From contig CAKTMW010000019.1 in NCBI GenBank assembly GCA_934574095.1, positions 1-32,780 of the forward strand: a stretch of 32,780 nucleotides of DNA, read 5' to 3'. Within the stretch, counting starts at the first letter, position 1; each line of letters starts with the position of its first letter. Both the position numbers and the translations under genes were made by a program. The DNA is from an uncultured Oscillospiraceae bacterium. GTDB lineage: Bacteria > Bacillota > Clostridia > Oscillospirales > Oscillospiraceae. The notes beneath the pieces were generated by a model that made no database searches, was not told the DNA's origin, and saw nothing but the letters and a program-made list of their open reading frames with translations. Below, piece by piece: positions 17,055-25,149 of the stretch.

Positions 17055-17087
17055 CTGTGCGACGTCCCGTTTCGGGACGCCGCACAG
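17055..17087 (+). promoter_or_regulatory. Hairpin between rny and the lipoprotein gene
   Basis: CTGTGCG-A-CGTCCCG (17055-17069) pairs with CGGGACG-C-CGCACAG (17073-17087) around TTT, with one A/C mismatch. Only TT follows, so termination should be weak. It may be a processing site or mRNA 3'-end stabiliser within a shared transcript. Confidence 0.6.
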
Positions 17088-17110
17088 TTGCATCTAAGGA
17101 GGGATATTCG

Positions 17111-18343
17111 ATGAAAAGAAAGCTTTTGGCCCTGCTGCTGGCAGCCTGTATGGCGCTGCCGGTGCTGTCCGGCTGCGGCCAGACGAACCAGCCGTCCCAG
17201 GACGGCCAGACCCCGCCCAGCCGGAATCAGGACCAGGTCCCGCCGCCGGACGACGGGTTTTCCACCTCTGTCAGCGGACGGGTGGAGGACCCGGAGAATC
17301 TGCTGACCGAGCCGCAGAAGGCCCTGATGACCCGGCTGCTGACCGACTGGTACACCGATATCGCCCTGTTTGAGGAACCACAGCTGGGCGGCCTTTTCGC
17401 CGATGAGAAGGACGCCGCCATGCACGAGGCGTCCATCCGCACTCTGAACGCCATCCGCGCCCAAGCCCTGACCGACCTGCGGATGCGGGATGTGGACTAT
17501 GTGCTGACCGTCACCAAGGCGGAGCCCTCCACCGAGGAGGACGCCGTGGAGGGGCAGATACATATCGAGGCCGACGAGTCGGCGGTGATGCACTTTGCCG
17601 CCACGCCGGAGGTGGACAGCAAGCTCTATGACGTGCCCCATATTTTCGAGCTGGTTCCGGACGGGGACGGCTGGCTCATCCAGCATCACGAGGCCGACGA
17701 CAACCCCTATTTCAGCCTGACCTATCAGGAGGGCAAGGCGGAGGATGGACGGCTCCAGCAGCTGCTGCGGGCCATCGAGCGGCGGCAGCTCCAGCGGCAG
17801 GAGACGGTGCAGGTGACGCTGACGTGCGACCATCCCTATGACCGGGCGGCGGCGGAGCAGTATATGCGCCAGTACGACCACCAGCGCAATGACCGCTGGT
17901 ACGCCTATGACGACGTGGGCGGCAACTGCATGAACTTCGGCTCGCAGGTGCTGCTGGCAGGCGGCATCCCCATGGACGAGCAGGGGGGCAGCAAGTGGTA
18001 CTGGCATGGCCAGAACAGCCTGGACCTGTCGTGGATCAACGTGGGCCGGTTTTACAGCTATGCCCGTGAGAACCGGGGCTACGGCCTGGTGGCGGACACC
18101 GAGGCCAACTACTACACCGGTGAGGTGGGGGACATCCTGATCCTGGGTCCCGACGGCGGCCACAACCACACCACGGTCATCTCCGGCATCGTCCGCAACG
18201 AGGCGGGGGAGACGGTGGACTATCTGCTGTGCTCCAACACCACCAATTATACGGACTTCCCAGCGGGCGCGTATTATTACACCAGTCAGCGGCTCATTAA
18301 AATCTACGGCTGGAACGAAAGCGCTCCTGACGGAGCGCAGTGA
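17111..18343 (+). CDS. Lipoprotein with C-terminal Amidase_6-type (papain-like) domain
   Basis: A 410-residue secreted lipoprotein. The signal peptide ends in a lipobox (LPVLSGC near residue 20), followed by a Pro/Gln-rich linker. The middle part has no motif I recognise. The C-terminal ~150 residues match the putative amidase domain Amidase_6: AAAEQYMRQYDHQRNDRW, then GGNCMNFGSQ with the probable catalytic Cys near 271, and GGHNHTTVISG with the probable His near 350. Such domains are related to NlpC/P60 cysteine peptidases and are thought to act on cell-wall peptides; that activity is inferred. AAGGAGGG precedes the start; the longer frame reaching back into the hairpin is rejected because it would hide the signal peptide. 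Confidence 0.85.
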   Translation: MKRKLLALLLAACMALPVLSGCGQTNQPSQDGQTPPSRNQDQVPPPDDGFSTSVSGRVEDPENLLTEPQKALMTRLLTDWYTDIALFEEPQLGGLFADEKDAAMHEASIRTLNAIRAQALTDLRMRDVDYVLTVTKAEPSTEEDAVEGQIHIEADESAVMHFAATPEVDSKLYDVPHIFELVPDGDGWLIQHHEADDNPYFSLTYQEGKAEDGRLQQLLRAIERRQLQRQETVQVTLTCDHPYDRAAAEQYMRQYDHQRNDRWYAYDDVGGNCMNFGSQVLLAGGIPMDEQGGSKWYWHGQNSLDLSWINVGRFYSYARENRGYGLVADTEANYYTGEVGDILILGPDGGHNHTTVISGIVRNEAGETVDYLLCSNTTNYTDFPAGAYYYTSQRLIKIYGWNESAPDGAQ

Positions 18344-18404
18344 AAAGAGAAGAGAGAAGAGTGAAGAACCTCGGTATGCCGCCTGCGGCGGCATGAGTGG
18401 AAAG

Positions 18405-18428
18405 CGGCGGGGTGACCACACCCCGCCG
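18405..18428. repeat. GC-rich palindromic cassette
   Basis: CGGCGGGGTG/CACCCCGCCG with a 4-nt loop, the same unit as at 23925-23950. The 280-nt gap it lies in (18344-18623) also holds another GC hairpin (ATGCCGCC/GGCGGCAT near 18377), a 14-bp inverted repeat and a terminator. Confidence 0.7.
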
Positions 18429-18512
18429 TCATTACTGGAACGATATGCCAACGGAATAAAAAAGCTTCGCATAATTCGCCGCCCGCAGGCGGCGAACCTG
18501 TCGAATTTAATT

Positions 18513-18542
18513 TTGTCAAAAAGGGCTTGCCCTTTTTGACAA
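18513..18542. repeat. Perfect 14-bp inverted repeat
   Basis: TTGTCAAAAAGGGC (18513-18526) and GCCCTTTTTGACAA (18529-18542) are exact complements separated by TT. It resembles a bidirectional terminator stem but lacks a T-run outside the arms. Confidence 0.7.
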
Positions 18543-18548
18543 GCTGAA

Positions 18549-18576
18549 GGAGCGCTCTTGCGCTCCCTCTTTTTTT
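18549..18576 (+). terminator. Terminator before ymdB
   Basis: GGAGCGC/GCGCTCC with TCTT loop, followed by CTCTTTTTTT. It should end the rny-lipoprotein transcript. A weak promoter (TTGCGC, 17 nt, CATAAT at 18581-18586) overlaps it and may start the ymdB transcript. Confidence 0.85.
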
Positions 18577-18623
18577 GTGGCATAATAGCAACGAATGAAG
18601 AAACCGTAAAAAAGGAGGACACC

Positions 18624-19409
18624 ATGCTGTATCACATTCTTGCCATCGGCGACGTGACCAGCGAGGACGGCCTGAAGCACCTGCGCCGCCATCTATCGCC
18701 GCTGAAGAAGCTGAAAAGCATTGATTTCACCGTGGTCAACGGGGAGAATATCTCCGGCACCGGCCTGACCCCCGCTCAGGCGGACGAGCTGTTTGCCGCC
18801 GGGGCCGACGTCATCACCCTGGGCAACCACACCTTTGGCCGGGTGCAGATCGCCGACTATCTGGAGGATAACCGCTACATCCTGCGGCCCGCCAACTTCT
18901 CAGGCCGGATGCCGGGCCGGGGCTGCGGCGTGTACGACTGCGGCAAGCTCCGCATCGCCGTCATGACCCTCATCGGCCGCTGCGATTTGGACTGGAAGGC
19001 CGCCGACCCCTTCACCACGGTGGACAAGTTGCTGCGGGAGCTGAACGAGACGGAGAAGCCCACCTTTACCCTGCTGGACTTCCACGCCCAGGCTACCAGC
19101 GAGAAGCTGGCGCTGGGCTACTATCTGGATGGCCGCATCAGCGCCATGTGGGGCACCCATACCCACGTGCCCACCGCCGACGAGCGGGTGATGCCCAAAG
19201 GCACCGGCTACATCACCGATCTGGGCATGACCGGCGCCATCGAATCCGTGCTGGGCATCCCACCGGAGCAGTCCATCGAGTCGTTTCTGGGGGGACTGGC
19301 GGGGCGCTACCGCTTTGCCGACGGCCCCTGCAAGGCCCAGGGCTGCATTTTTACACTGGACAGCGATACCGGACTGTGCACCGCCGTGGAGCGCGTGGAT
19401 ATCCGGTGA
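18624..19409 (+). CDS. ymdB: YmdB-family metallophosphoesterase
   Basis: A 261-residue phosphodiesterase of the TIGR00282/YmdB family. Metal-site residues correspond to B. subtilis YmdB: Asp10, Glu41 and Asn42 in NGEN, Asn68 in LGNHTF, His154 in DFHAQ, His179 and His181 in GTHTHV. In B. subtilis YmdB has cyclic-nucleotide phosphodiesterase activity and affects RNase Y-related biofilm and motility decisions. The first motif reads GDVTSEDG instead of the common GDI-GKPG, a mild divergence. AAAGGAGG precedes the start. It heads a tight four-gene run: 24 nt to the YbaK-like gene, then directly abutting and 25-nt junctions. Confidence 0.9.
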   Translation: MLYHILAIGDVTSEDGLKHLRRHLSPLKKLKSIDFTVVNGENISGTGLTPAQADELFAAGADVITLGNHTFGRVQIADYLEDNRYILRPANFSGRMPGRGCGVYDCGKLRIAVMTLIGRCDLDWKAADPFTTVDKLLRELNETEKPTFTLLDFHAQATSEKLALGYYLDGRISAMWGTHTHVPTADERVMPKGTGYITDLGMTGAIESVLGIPPEQSIESFLGGLAGRYRFADGPCKAQGCIFTLDSDTGLCTAVERVDIR

Positions 19410-19433
19410 ACAATAGAAAAGGAGATCATCACC

Positions 19434-19922
19434 ATGTCTGTTGAAAAAGTAAGAGCTTATCTGGAACCCTACGGCGTTGCCGGCCGTATTCGTGAATTTG
19501 ACGTGTCCAGCGCCACGGTGGAGCTGGCCGCGCTGGCCGTTGGCGTGGAGGGCGCCCGCATCGCCAAGACCCTCAGCTTCAAGGTGGGGGAGGACCCTAT
19601 TCTGGTGGTGGCCGCCGGCGACGCCAAGGTGGACAACAGCAAATATAAGCACTTCTTCGGCGCCAAGGCCAAGATGCTGACCGCCGAGGAGGCGGTGGAG
19701 CGCATTGGCCACGCCGTGGGCGGCGTGTGCCCCTTTGCCCTGCCGGACGACGTCAAGACCTATCTGGACGTGTCTCTGAAGCGGTTCGAGACGGTGTTCC
19801 CCGCCGTGGGCAGCGCCGCCAGCGCCATCGAGCTGAACTGTGACGAGCTGGAGCGCTGCTGCGGCAAGAACTTCGTCCAATGGGTGGACGTGTGCAAGGG
19901 CTGGCAGGCCGAGGAAGCGTAA
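19434..19922 (+). CDS. YbaK/aminoacyl-tRNA deacylase domain protein
   Basis: A 162-residue YbaK/ProX-type editing domain. It has the family's arrangement: ATVELAALAVGVEGARIAKTLSF (the Lys being the conserved active-site residue), ILVVAAGDAKVDNSKY, a middle KAKMLTAEEAVERIGHAVGGVCPF with the conserved GGVCPF loop, and an SAASAIELNCDEL stretch. Such proteins deacylate mischarged tRNAs, typically Cys-tRNA(Pro) or Ala-tRNA(Pro). Which one this edits is unknown. AAAGGAG precedes the start. The stop codon abuts the next start codon (TAAATG), indicating translational coupling. Confidence 0.9.
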   Translation: MSVEKVRAYLEPYGVAGRIREFDVSSATVELAALAVGVEGARIAKTLSFKVGEDPILVVAAGDAKVDNSKYKHFFGAKAKMLTAEEAVERIGHAVGGVCPFALPDDVKTYLDVSLKRFETVFPAVGSAASAIELNCDELERCCGKNFVQWVDVCKGWQAEEA

Positions 19923-21014
19923 ATGGTACGCATTCTGCATGCGGCGGACTTCCATCTGGACAGCGCCTTCACTGGCCTGAATGAGCAGCAGGCCCGGCAG
20001 CGCCGCCAGGAGAGCCGCGATCTGGCCCGCCGCATGGTGGAGTACGCCAACGATCACGGCGTACAGCTGATGCTGCTGGCGGGCGACCTGTTCGACAGCG
20101 ACAGCATCTACGGCCAGACGGCCCAGGAGCTGGCCGCCGCGCTGGCGGAGTTCCGGGGCCACGTGGTCATCGCCCCCGGCAACCATGACTGCTATACCGC
20201 CGCGTCGCCCTACGCCCGCACCCTGTGGCCGGACAACGTGCTTATTTTTACCGCGCCGGAGATGCTCTCCATGGGCCTGTCCTTCCCCCAGTACGGCTGC
20301 ACCGTGTACGGCGCGGCCTTCACCGCACCGGAGATGCCGGAGAGCACGGAGCTGGCGGGCATCGCGGAGCGGGACGGGGGCGTGGCCATCGGTATCCTGC
20401 ACGGCGAGGTTGGGGTAAAGGACAGCCGCTACCGGCCCATCCCTTTGCAGCAGATCGCCCAGAGCGGGCTGGACTATCTGGCGCTGGGCCATGTCCACGC
20501 CTGTTCCGGCGTGCAGCTGGCGGGAAAGACCGCCTACGCCTACCCCGGCTGCCCCGAAGGACGGGGCTTCGACGAGCTGGGAGACAAGGGCTTTCTGGTG
20601 GGCGAGGTGGACAAGGGCAGCGTGAAGCTGCGGTTCGTTCCCTTTGCCAAGCGGCGCTATGAGATCGTCACCGTGGACGTGATGGACCGTGAGCCGTTGG
20701 AGGCCGTCTGCGAGACGCTGCCCCAGCATACGGAAGCGGATATCTACCGCGTGATCCTGACCGGCGAGCGGTCGGGCAGCGTGGACGCCGCCGCTATCAC
20801 CGGCGAGCTGTCGCCCCGGTTCTACGCGCTGGAGGTGCGGGACCGCACCACCGTGTGCCGGGATATCTGGGACGGCTGCGGCGAGGACTCTCTGCGGGGC
20901 CTGTTCCTGCAAAAAATGCGGGAGAAGTACGACGCCGCCGGTGAAGCCGAGCGCCAGACCATTCAGCAGGCGGTGCGGTTTGCCCTGTCCGCCATGGAAA
21001 ACCGGGATATGTAA
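19923..21014 (+). CDS. SbcD/YhaO-like DNA exonuclease, nuclease subunit
   Basis: A 363-residue Mre11/SbcD-type metallophosphoesterase. Ligands: Asp9 and His11 in AADFHLDS, Asp55 in AGDLFDS, Asn and His in PGNHDC, His in LHGEV, and GHVHAC. The remainder forms a C-terminal capping region similar to YhaO. In Bacillus YhaO works with the SMC-like ATPase YhaN, and SbcD with SbcC. No ATPase partner gene adjoins here; the next gene is an asparaginase. A partner elsewhere in the genome is likely. Its start codon directly follows the YbaK-like stop, with only a weak GAGGA upstream. Confidence 0.85.
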   Translation: MVRILHAADFHLDSAFTGLNEQQARQRRQESRDLARRMVEYANDHGVQLMLLAGDLFDSDSIYGQTAQELAAALAEFRGHVVIAPGNHDCYTAASPYARTLWPDNVLIFTAPEMLSMGLSFPQYGCTVYGAAFTAPEMPESTELAGIAERDGGVAIGILHGEVGVKDSRYRPIPLQQIAQSGLDYLALGHVHACSGVQLAGKTAYAYPGCPEGRGFDELGDKGFLVGEVDKGSVKLRFVPFAKRRYEIVTVDVMDREPLEAVCETLPQHTEADIYRVILTGERSGSVDAAAITGELSPRFYALEVRDRTTVCRDIWDGCGEDSLRGLFLQKMREKYDAAGEAERQTIQQAVRFALSAMENRDM

Positions 21015-21039
21015 CGCCACTTTGACGGAGGAGAAGACC

Positions 21040-22032
21040 ATGAAGAATATTCTCATGATGGGCACCGGCGGCACCATCGCCAGCGAAATGACGCCGGAGG
21101 GCCTGACACCGGAGCTGAACAGCAAGCAGCTGCTGTCGTTCGTGCCCAAGATCGGCGAAATGTGCCATGTGGACTGCATTCAGGTGTACAGTCTGGACAG
21201 CACCAATCTGGAGCCCCGCCACTGGCTGGGGGTGGCCAACGCCATCCGGGAGAACTATGACCGGTACGACGGCTTCGTCATCAGCCACGGCACCGATACC
21301 ATGGCCTATACGGCGGCGGCCCTCAGCTATCTGGTGCAGGGCAGCCCCAAGCCTATCGTGCTGACCGGGGCACAGAAGCCCATCTGGTTCGACGGTACCG
21401 ACTCCAAGCGGAATCTCACCGACGCTTTCTTCTACGCCTGCCGGGGCTGCGGCGGCGTGCAGATCGTCTTTAACGGCAAGGTCATTCTGGGCACCCGTGC
21501 CCGCAAGACCTGCTCCAAGAGCTTTCAGGCATTTTCCAGCGTCAATTACCCCGATCTGGCAGTGGTGCAGGACGACCATCTTTTGCAGTATATGTCCTGC
21601 CCGGTGGCGGAGAAGCCTGCGTTTTATGATAAACTGGATGACAATGTGGGGCTGCTGAAGCTGATCCCCGGCACAAAGCCGGAGCTGGTGGAGTTCATGA
21701 CCCAACGTTACGACGGGCTCATCATCGAGAGCTTCGGTGTGGGCGGCCTGCCGGAGTACGGCAACCTGTATGACATTCTCCGCGCCGCCGTGGAGCGGGG
21801 CAAGATCATCGTCATGACCACCCAGGTGCCCAACGAGGGCAGCGACCTGACGGTCTACCATGTGGGCGGCCATCTGAAGCAGACGCTGCGGCTGTTGGAG
21901 GCCTACGACATGACCACGGAGGCGGCGGTGGCCAAGCTCATGTGGATCATGGGCCAGACCCACGACTTTGCCCAGGCGGAGAAGCTGTTCTATGCCCCGG
22001 TGGCACGGGATATTCTATACAGTAATGAATAA
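21040..22032 (+). CDS. ansA: L-asparaginase, type I (cytoplasmic)
   Basis: A 330-residue asparaginase converting asparagine to aspartate and ammonia. Both threonine motifs are present: TGGTIAS with nucleophile Thr12 and SHGTDTM with Thr85-Asp86; the conserved Lys lies near ARKTCSKSF. The lack of a signal peptide indicates the cytoplasmic type. The start at 21040 follows GGAGGAG; the in-frame upstream extension overlaps the previous gene and is rejected. It is the last gene of the four-gene run, followed by a GC-rich hairpin with a short T-tract. Confidence 0.93.
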   Translation: MKNILMMGTGGTIASEMTPEGLTPELNSKQLLSFVPKIGEMCHVDCIQVYSLDSTNLEPRHWLGVANAIRENYDRYDGFVISHGTDTMAYTAAALSYLVQGSPKPIVLTGAQKPIWFDGTDSKRNLTDAFFYACRGCGGVQIVFNGKVILGTRARKTCSKSFQAFSSVNYPDLAVVQDDHLLQYMSCPVAEKPAFYDKLDDNVGLLKLIPGTKPELVEFMTQRYDGLIIESFGVGGLPEYGNLYDILRAAVERGKIIVMTTQVPNEGSDLTVYHVGGHLKQTLRLLEAYDMTTEAAVAKLMWIMGQTHDFAQAEKLFYAPVARDILYSNE

Positions 22033-22054
22033 AAATAAATGAAAATTTGTGTAG

Positions 22055-22078
22055 GGGAGGGGCTCTGCCCCTCCCTTT
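22055..22078 (+). terminator. Probable terminator after the asparaginase gene
   Basis: GGGAGGGGC/GCCCCTCCC with TCT loop and TTTGTTT behind. It is preceded by GTAG and may also be one of the GTAGGG cassettes. A second cassette of that type is at 22106-22137 (GGGCGGGGT/ACCCCGCCC ending in CCTACG). Confidence 0.65.
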
Positions 22079-22152
22079 GTTTGGCGCGACATTTTTATCT
22101 ATATTAGGCGGGCGGGGTAGAACCCCGCCCCTACGAACAAGTGCATGGCAAG

Positions 22153-22186
22153 AAAAAAGCGTGCTCCTTCGGGAGCACGCCTTTTT
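22153..22186. terminator. Strong terminator with UUCG loop
   Basis: GCGTGCTCC (22159-22167) and GGAGCACGC (22172-22180) close a TTCG tetraloop. A-run before, CTTTTT after; works on both strands. It isolates the spore gene from the upstream operon. Confidence 0.9.
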
Positions 22187-22216
22187 GCATAATCTTCCTC
22201 TGTTTCCTCCATACTA
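22187..22216 (+). promoter_or_regulatory. Sigma-G-type forespore promoter
   Basis: -35 GCATA (22187-22191), 18-nt spacer, -10 CATACTA (22210-22216). These match the B. subtilis sigma-G consensus GHATR and CATWMTA. The -35 begins at the end of the terminator T-tract, and the start codon is 24 nt after the -10. Confidence 0.75.
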
Positions 22217-22240
22217 AAGGGAAAACGGAGGAGGATGCCT

Positions 22241-23641
22241 ATGGTGGATTTTGATGCCCGGACGGCTCAGTTGGACGACCTGCTGGGGGTGGGGCGGAAC
22301 TTTGACATGGTGGGCCGCAGCTTGCAGGTGGGCGGACGGCGGGCCCGGCTGTGGGTGGTGAACGGCTACGCGGAGGACATGCTGATCGAGCGGATGATCG
22401 GGCGGCTGATGGCCATCGGCGGCTTGCAGAAGGTGCCGGACCTGGACGCCTTCCTGTCGCGCTACGTCACCGTGCCGGACGCGGCGGCGGAGGCGGACGT
22501 ACACAGTATGGTGGTGGGTGTCTTTGCCGGAAAGACGCTGCTGGTGATGGACGGCTACGACGGCGGCGTGCTGATGGACGCCAAGGAGTACCCCACCCGC
22601 GGCGTGGAGGAGCCGGACACCAGCAAGGTACTGCGGGGCAGCCACGACGGCTTTGTGGAGAGCATCATGGCCAACGCCGCCCTGCTGCGGCGGCGTATTC
22701 GCGACCCGGCCCTGACCCTGGAGCGCCATCAGGTGGGGGGACGCTCCCAGACCGACGTGGCGCTGGTCTATATGAAGGGCCAGGCCAACGAGCAGCACCT
22801 GCGGCAGCTGCGGCAGAAGCTGGACAGCATCAACGTGCGCTCCATCGCCATGAGTCAGGAATCCATCGCGGAGTGTATCGTTCCCAAACAATGGTGGAAT
22901 CCGTTTCCAAAAATCCGCTACACAGAGCGGCCGGATGTGGCCACCGCCAGCGTCATGGAGGGCAGCATCCTGCTGATGATCGACAACACGCCCTCGGTGA
23001 TGCTGCTGCCCACCACGCTGTTCAGCTTTGCCGAGGAGATCAACGACTACTACTTCCCGCCCCTGATCGGCACCTATCTGCGCATCGTGCGGCTGGTGGT
23101 GCTGTTCCTGACGGTGTTCATCACGCCGCTGTGGTATCTGCTGGTGAAAAACGGCGACGTGCTGCCGGGAGAGCTGGAGTTCCTTCTCATCGAGGACGAA
23201 TATTTCGTGCCGCTGATCGTGCAGCTGCTGCTGGTGGAGTTCATCGTGGACATTCTGAAGCTGGCGTCGCTGAACACCCCGGACGCCCTCAGCAATTCCT
23301 TCAGTATGCTGGGCGCACTGATTCTGGGCGATTTCGCCGTGCAGGCCCGGTGGCTGGTGCCGGAGGTGCTGGTGTATATGGCCTTTGTGGCGGTGGCGGG
23401 CTACGCCCAGCACAGCTATGAGATGGGCTACGCCTGCAAGCTGGTGCGGATGGTGCTGCTGGTGCTGATCTGGCTGTGGGACGGCTGGGGCTTTGCTGCC
23501 GGTGTGGTGGGCACGGTGGCGCTGATCGCCACCACCAAGCCGGTGGTGGGCAAGGGGTATCTCTATCCCCTGATCCCGTTCAACGGCAAACGGCTGATGC
23601 GGATATTGAGACGACGGCCGATCGATAAGGATAATACGTGA
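22241..23641 (+). CDS. GerA/SpoVAF-family spore membrane protein
   Basis: A 466-residue protein of the GerA germinant-receptor A-subunit/SpoVAF family. The N-terminal soluble domain contains the usual features (VEEPDTSKVLRGSHDGFVES, then RDPALTLERHQVGGRSQTDVALVYMKG). Then MEGSILLMIDNTPSVMLLPTTLFSF leads to four or more membrane helices in the last 200 residues, with PDALSNSFSMLGALILGDFAV. A-subunits act in nutrient sensing, SpoVAF with the SpoVA channel; absence of adjacent gerB/gerC genes favours a SpoVAF-like role, as inference. The ATG at 22241 is preferred to 22235 because GGAGGAGG lies too close to the latter. A sigma-G-like promoter is directly upstream. Confidence 0.9.
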   Translation: MVDFDARTAQLDDLLGVGRNFDMVGRSLQVGGRRARLWVVNGYAEDMLIERMIGRLMAIGGLQKVPDLDAFLSRYVTVPDAAAEADVHSMVVGVFAGKTLLVMDGYDGGVLMDAKEYPTRGVEEPDTSKVLRGSHDGFVESIMANAALLRRRIRDPALTLERHQVGGRSQTDVALVYMKGQANEQHLRQLRQKLDSINVRSIAMSQESIAECIVPKQWWNPFPKIRYTERPDVATASVMEGSILLMIDNTPSVMLLPTTLFSFAEEINDYYFPPLIGTYLRIVRLVVLFLTVFITPLWYLLVKNGDVLPGELEFLLIEDEYFVPLIVQLLLVEFIVDILKLASLNTPDALSNSFSMLGALILGDFAVQARWLVPEVLVYMAFVAVAGYAQHSYEMGYACKLVRMVLLVLIWLWDGWGFAAGVVGTVALIATTKPVVGKGYLYPLIPFNGKRLMRILRRRPIDKDNT

Positions 23642-23740
23642 AAAAAGCTGGTGCAAAATCTTACGATTTTGCTGCCAAAAAGATGCGGCCGCTGCCGCTG
23701 ACTGGTGCGGGGAAGGAGGTTTTGCGTCTATCGTGCGGCA

Positions 23741-24105
23741 TGATGCACCCCAAGGGTACTTGTTCCGCTTCGCTCCACTGCGTGGGCATCGCGCCCTACG
23801 AAAGCACCACCGGAAAATATCCGTAGGGCGGGCCCCGTGTGGCCCGCCGCAGGATACCCGGCGCACCATCGCGGCGGGGCACATGGGCCCCGCCCTACAG
23901 AGCGCCAGCGGTGATCGTTCCGTAGGGCGGGGTGACCACACCCCGCCGGCCAACAAACGCAATGGTTTCCGCAAACCGTTGTAGGGGGCGATGCCCACAT
24001 CGCCCCGCGCAATGTACGGTAATGTCATCGTTATACGGCGGGCGGGGCACCCCAAGGGTGCTCGTTTCGCTTTGCTCCACCGCGTTCACCCCGCCCCTAC
24101 AACAA
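23741..24105. repeat. Array of GTAGGG/CCCTAC palindromic cassettes
   Basis: The 581-nt gap 23642-24222 is dominated by five to six short GC palindromes: ending CGCCCTACG (23799), GTAGGGCGGGCC...GGCCCGCC (23823-23848), its inverse ending GGGCCCCGCCCTAC (23872-23898), GTAGGGCGGGGTG/CACCCCGCC (23922-23947), GTAGGGGGCGATG/CATCGCCCC (23981-24006), and one ending CACCCCGCCCCTAC (24087-24100). The outer units share a diverged direct repeat beginning CACCCCAAGGGT (23746 and 24048). A hairpin CAATGGTTT/AAACCGTTG lies between. No open frame here looks real. Confidence 0.75.
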
Positions 24106-24150
24106 CGAAACGAAACGCATACCGTGGCGCGAAACACCCCCACAACAACG

Positions 24151-24184
24151 AAAAGAGACTGTCCGGGGTAGGACGGTCTCTTTT
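24151..24184. terminator. Terminator at the 3' end of degV
   Basis: AAAAGAGACTGTCC/GGACGGTCTCTTTT with GGGGTA loop, one G-U pair. It has A/T tracts on both sides, so it works for the minus-strand degV gene and for plus-strand reading from the array. Confidence 0.8.
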
Positions 24185-24222
24185 CCAAAGGGAAGAGGGG
24201 AGAATATCGAAGAAAGAAGAAA

Positions 24223-25119
24223 TCAAAGTAAGGGCAGCTTCCGGTCGCGGCCCCAAAAGAACAGGGCCACGGTGCCGGGGCCGGTATGGCTGCCGATGGT
24301 GGTGCCCACATAGTTGATGTCCACCTTGCCGTTGAGCTTGGGGAACTTGGCCTCAATAAGGTCGGCCAGGACGCGGGCGTCCTCATAGCACTCGGACTGG
24401 GAGATGAAGCACTTGCCGTCATAGTCCAGCCCGTTATCGGCGTATTGCTCCATGCGGGTCAGCATTTCCTGAATGACCTTTTTCTTGGAGCGGATCTTGG
24501 CGCGGGGGATCAGGTGGCCCTGCTCGTCCATGTTCAGCAGCGGGCAGATGCCCAGTACGCCGCCGATGAAGCCCGCCGCCTTGGACACGCGGCCGCCCTT
24601 TACATAGAAGGTCAGATCGGTGGAGAAGAACCAGTGGTTCATCCGCAGCTTGTTCTCCTCGATCCACTGGTGGAGGGTATCGATATCCATACCTTCGTCC
24701 CGCAGGTCGGCCAGGGTCTCCATAATGAGACCGTAGCCGGAGGACGCGCCCAGAGAGTCCACAATGTAGATTTTCCGGTCAGGGAACTGCTCGCGGGCGA
24801 TCAGCGCGGCGCTGGAGGCGGAGTTATAGGAGCCGGACAGGCCGGAGGACAGGCAGACGTGCAGGATGTCCCTGCCGCTTTCCAGAATGGGGGTGAAGAA
24901 GTCCAGATACTCGGAGATGTTCACCTGTGAGGTGCTGGTCTCCGCCCCGTTGGCCATGGCCTGATAGAAGATGGGGAAGGGGATGGACTGGCCCAGATCG
25001 TCGGGATAAGTCTCGCCGTTCAGGGTGAAGTGGAAGCAGACATATTGGATATCACGGGCGGCAAAATGCTCGTGGGTCAGATCAGCGGTGGAGCAGCAGG
25101 TCAGTGCGTAAGACGCCAT
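24223..25119 (-). CDS. DegV-family fatty-acid-binding protein
   Basis: A 298-residue DegV protein. Typical motifs are STADLTHEHF at the N-terminus, TSTSQVNISEY, the SSGLSGSYNSA loop that binds a fatty-acid carboxylate, VDSLGASSGYGL, and FYVKGGRVSKAAGFIGG. Members such as FakB deliver fatty acids to the kinase FakA for phospholipid synthesis; several DegV paralogs exist per genome and this one's ligand is unknown. The start at 25119 follows GGAGG. A promoter and a small GAAA-capped hairpin lie directly upstream. Confidence 0.92.
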   Translation of the reverse strand: MASYALTCCSTADLTHEHFAARDIQYVCFHFTLNGETYPDDLGQSIPFPIFYQAMANGAETSTSQVNISEYLDFFTPILESGRDILHVCLSSGLSGSYNSASSAALIAREQFPDRKIYIVDSLGASSGYGLIMETLADLRDEGMDIDTLHQWIEENKLRMNHWFFSTDLTFYVKGGRVSKAAGFIGGVLGICPLLNMDEQGHLIPRAKIRSKKKVIQEMLTRMEQYADNGLDYDGKCFISQSECYEDARVLADLIEAKFPKLNGKVDINYVGTTIGSHTGPGTVALFFWGRDRKLPLL

Positions 25120-25149
25120 AGTAGATTCCTCCGGATGATTTCAGAATTG

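Noticed and set aside
15476..18625. Very long minus-strand open frame (1049 codons) opposite rny and the lipoprotein gene
   Set aside because: An artefact of GC-rich codon use in the genes on the other strand; it crosses two genes and a terminator.
18900..21179. Minus-strand open frame of 759 codons opposite ymdB, ybaK-like and sbcD-like genes
   Set aside because: It spans three recognisable genes on the opposite strand and shows no protein-like composition.
22214..24055. Minus-strand open frame of 613 codons opposite the GerA-like gene and the palindrome array
   Set aside because: It is His/Gln/Arg-rich shadow sequence and reads through repeats.
23741..24105. CRISPR array
   Set aside because: Units are palindromes of differing sequence and spacing; there is no constant repeat with unique spacers and no cas gene.
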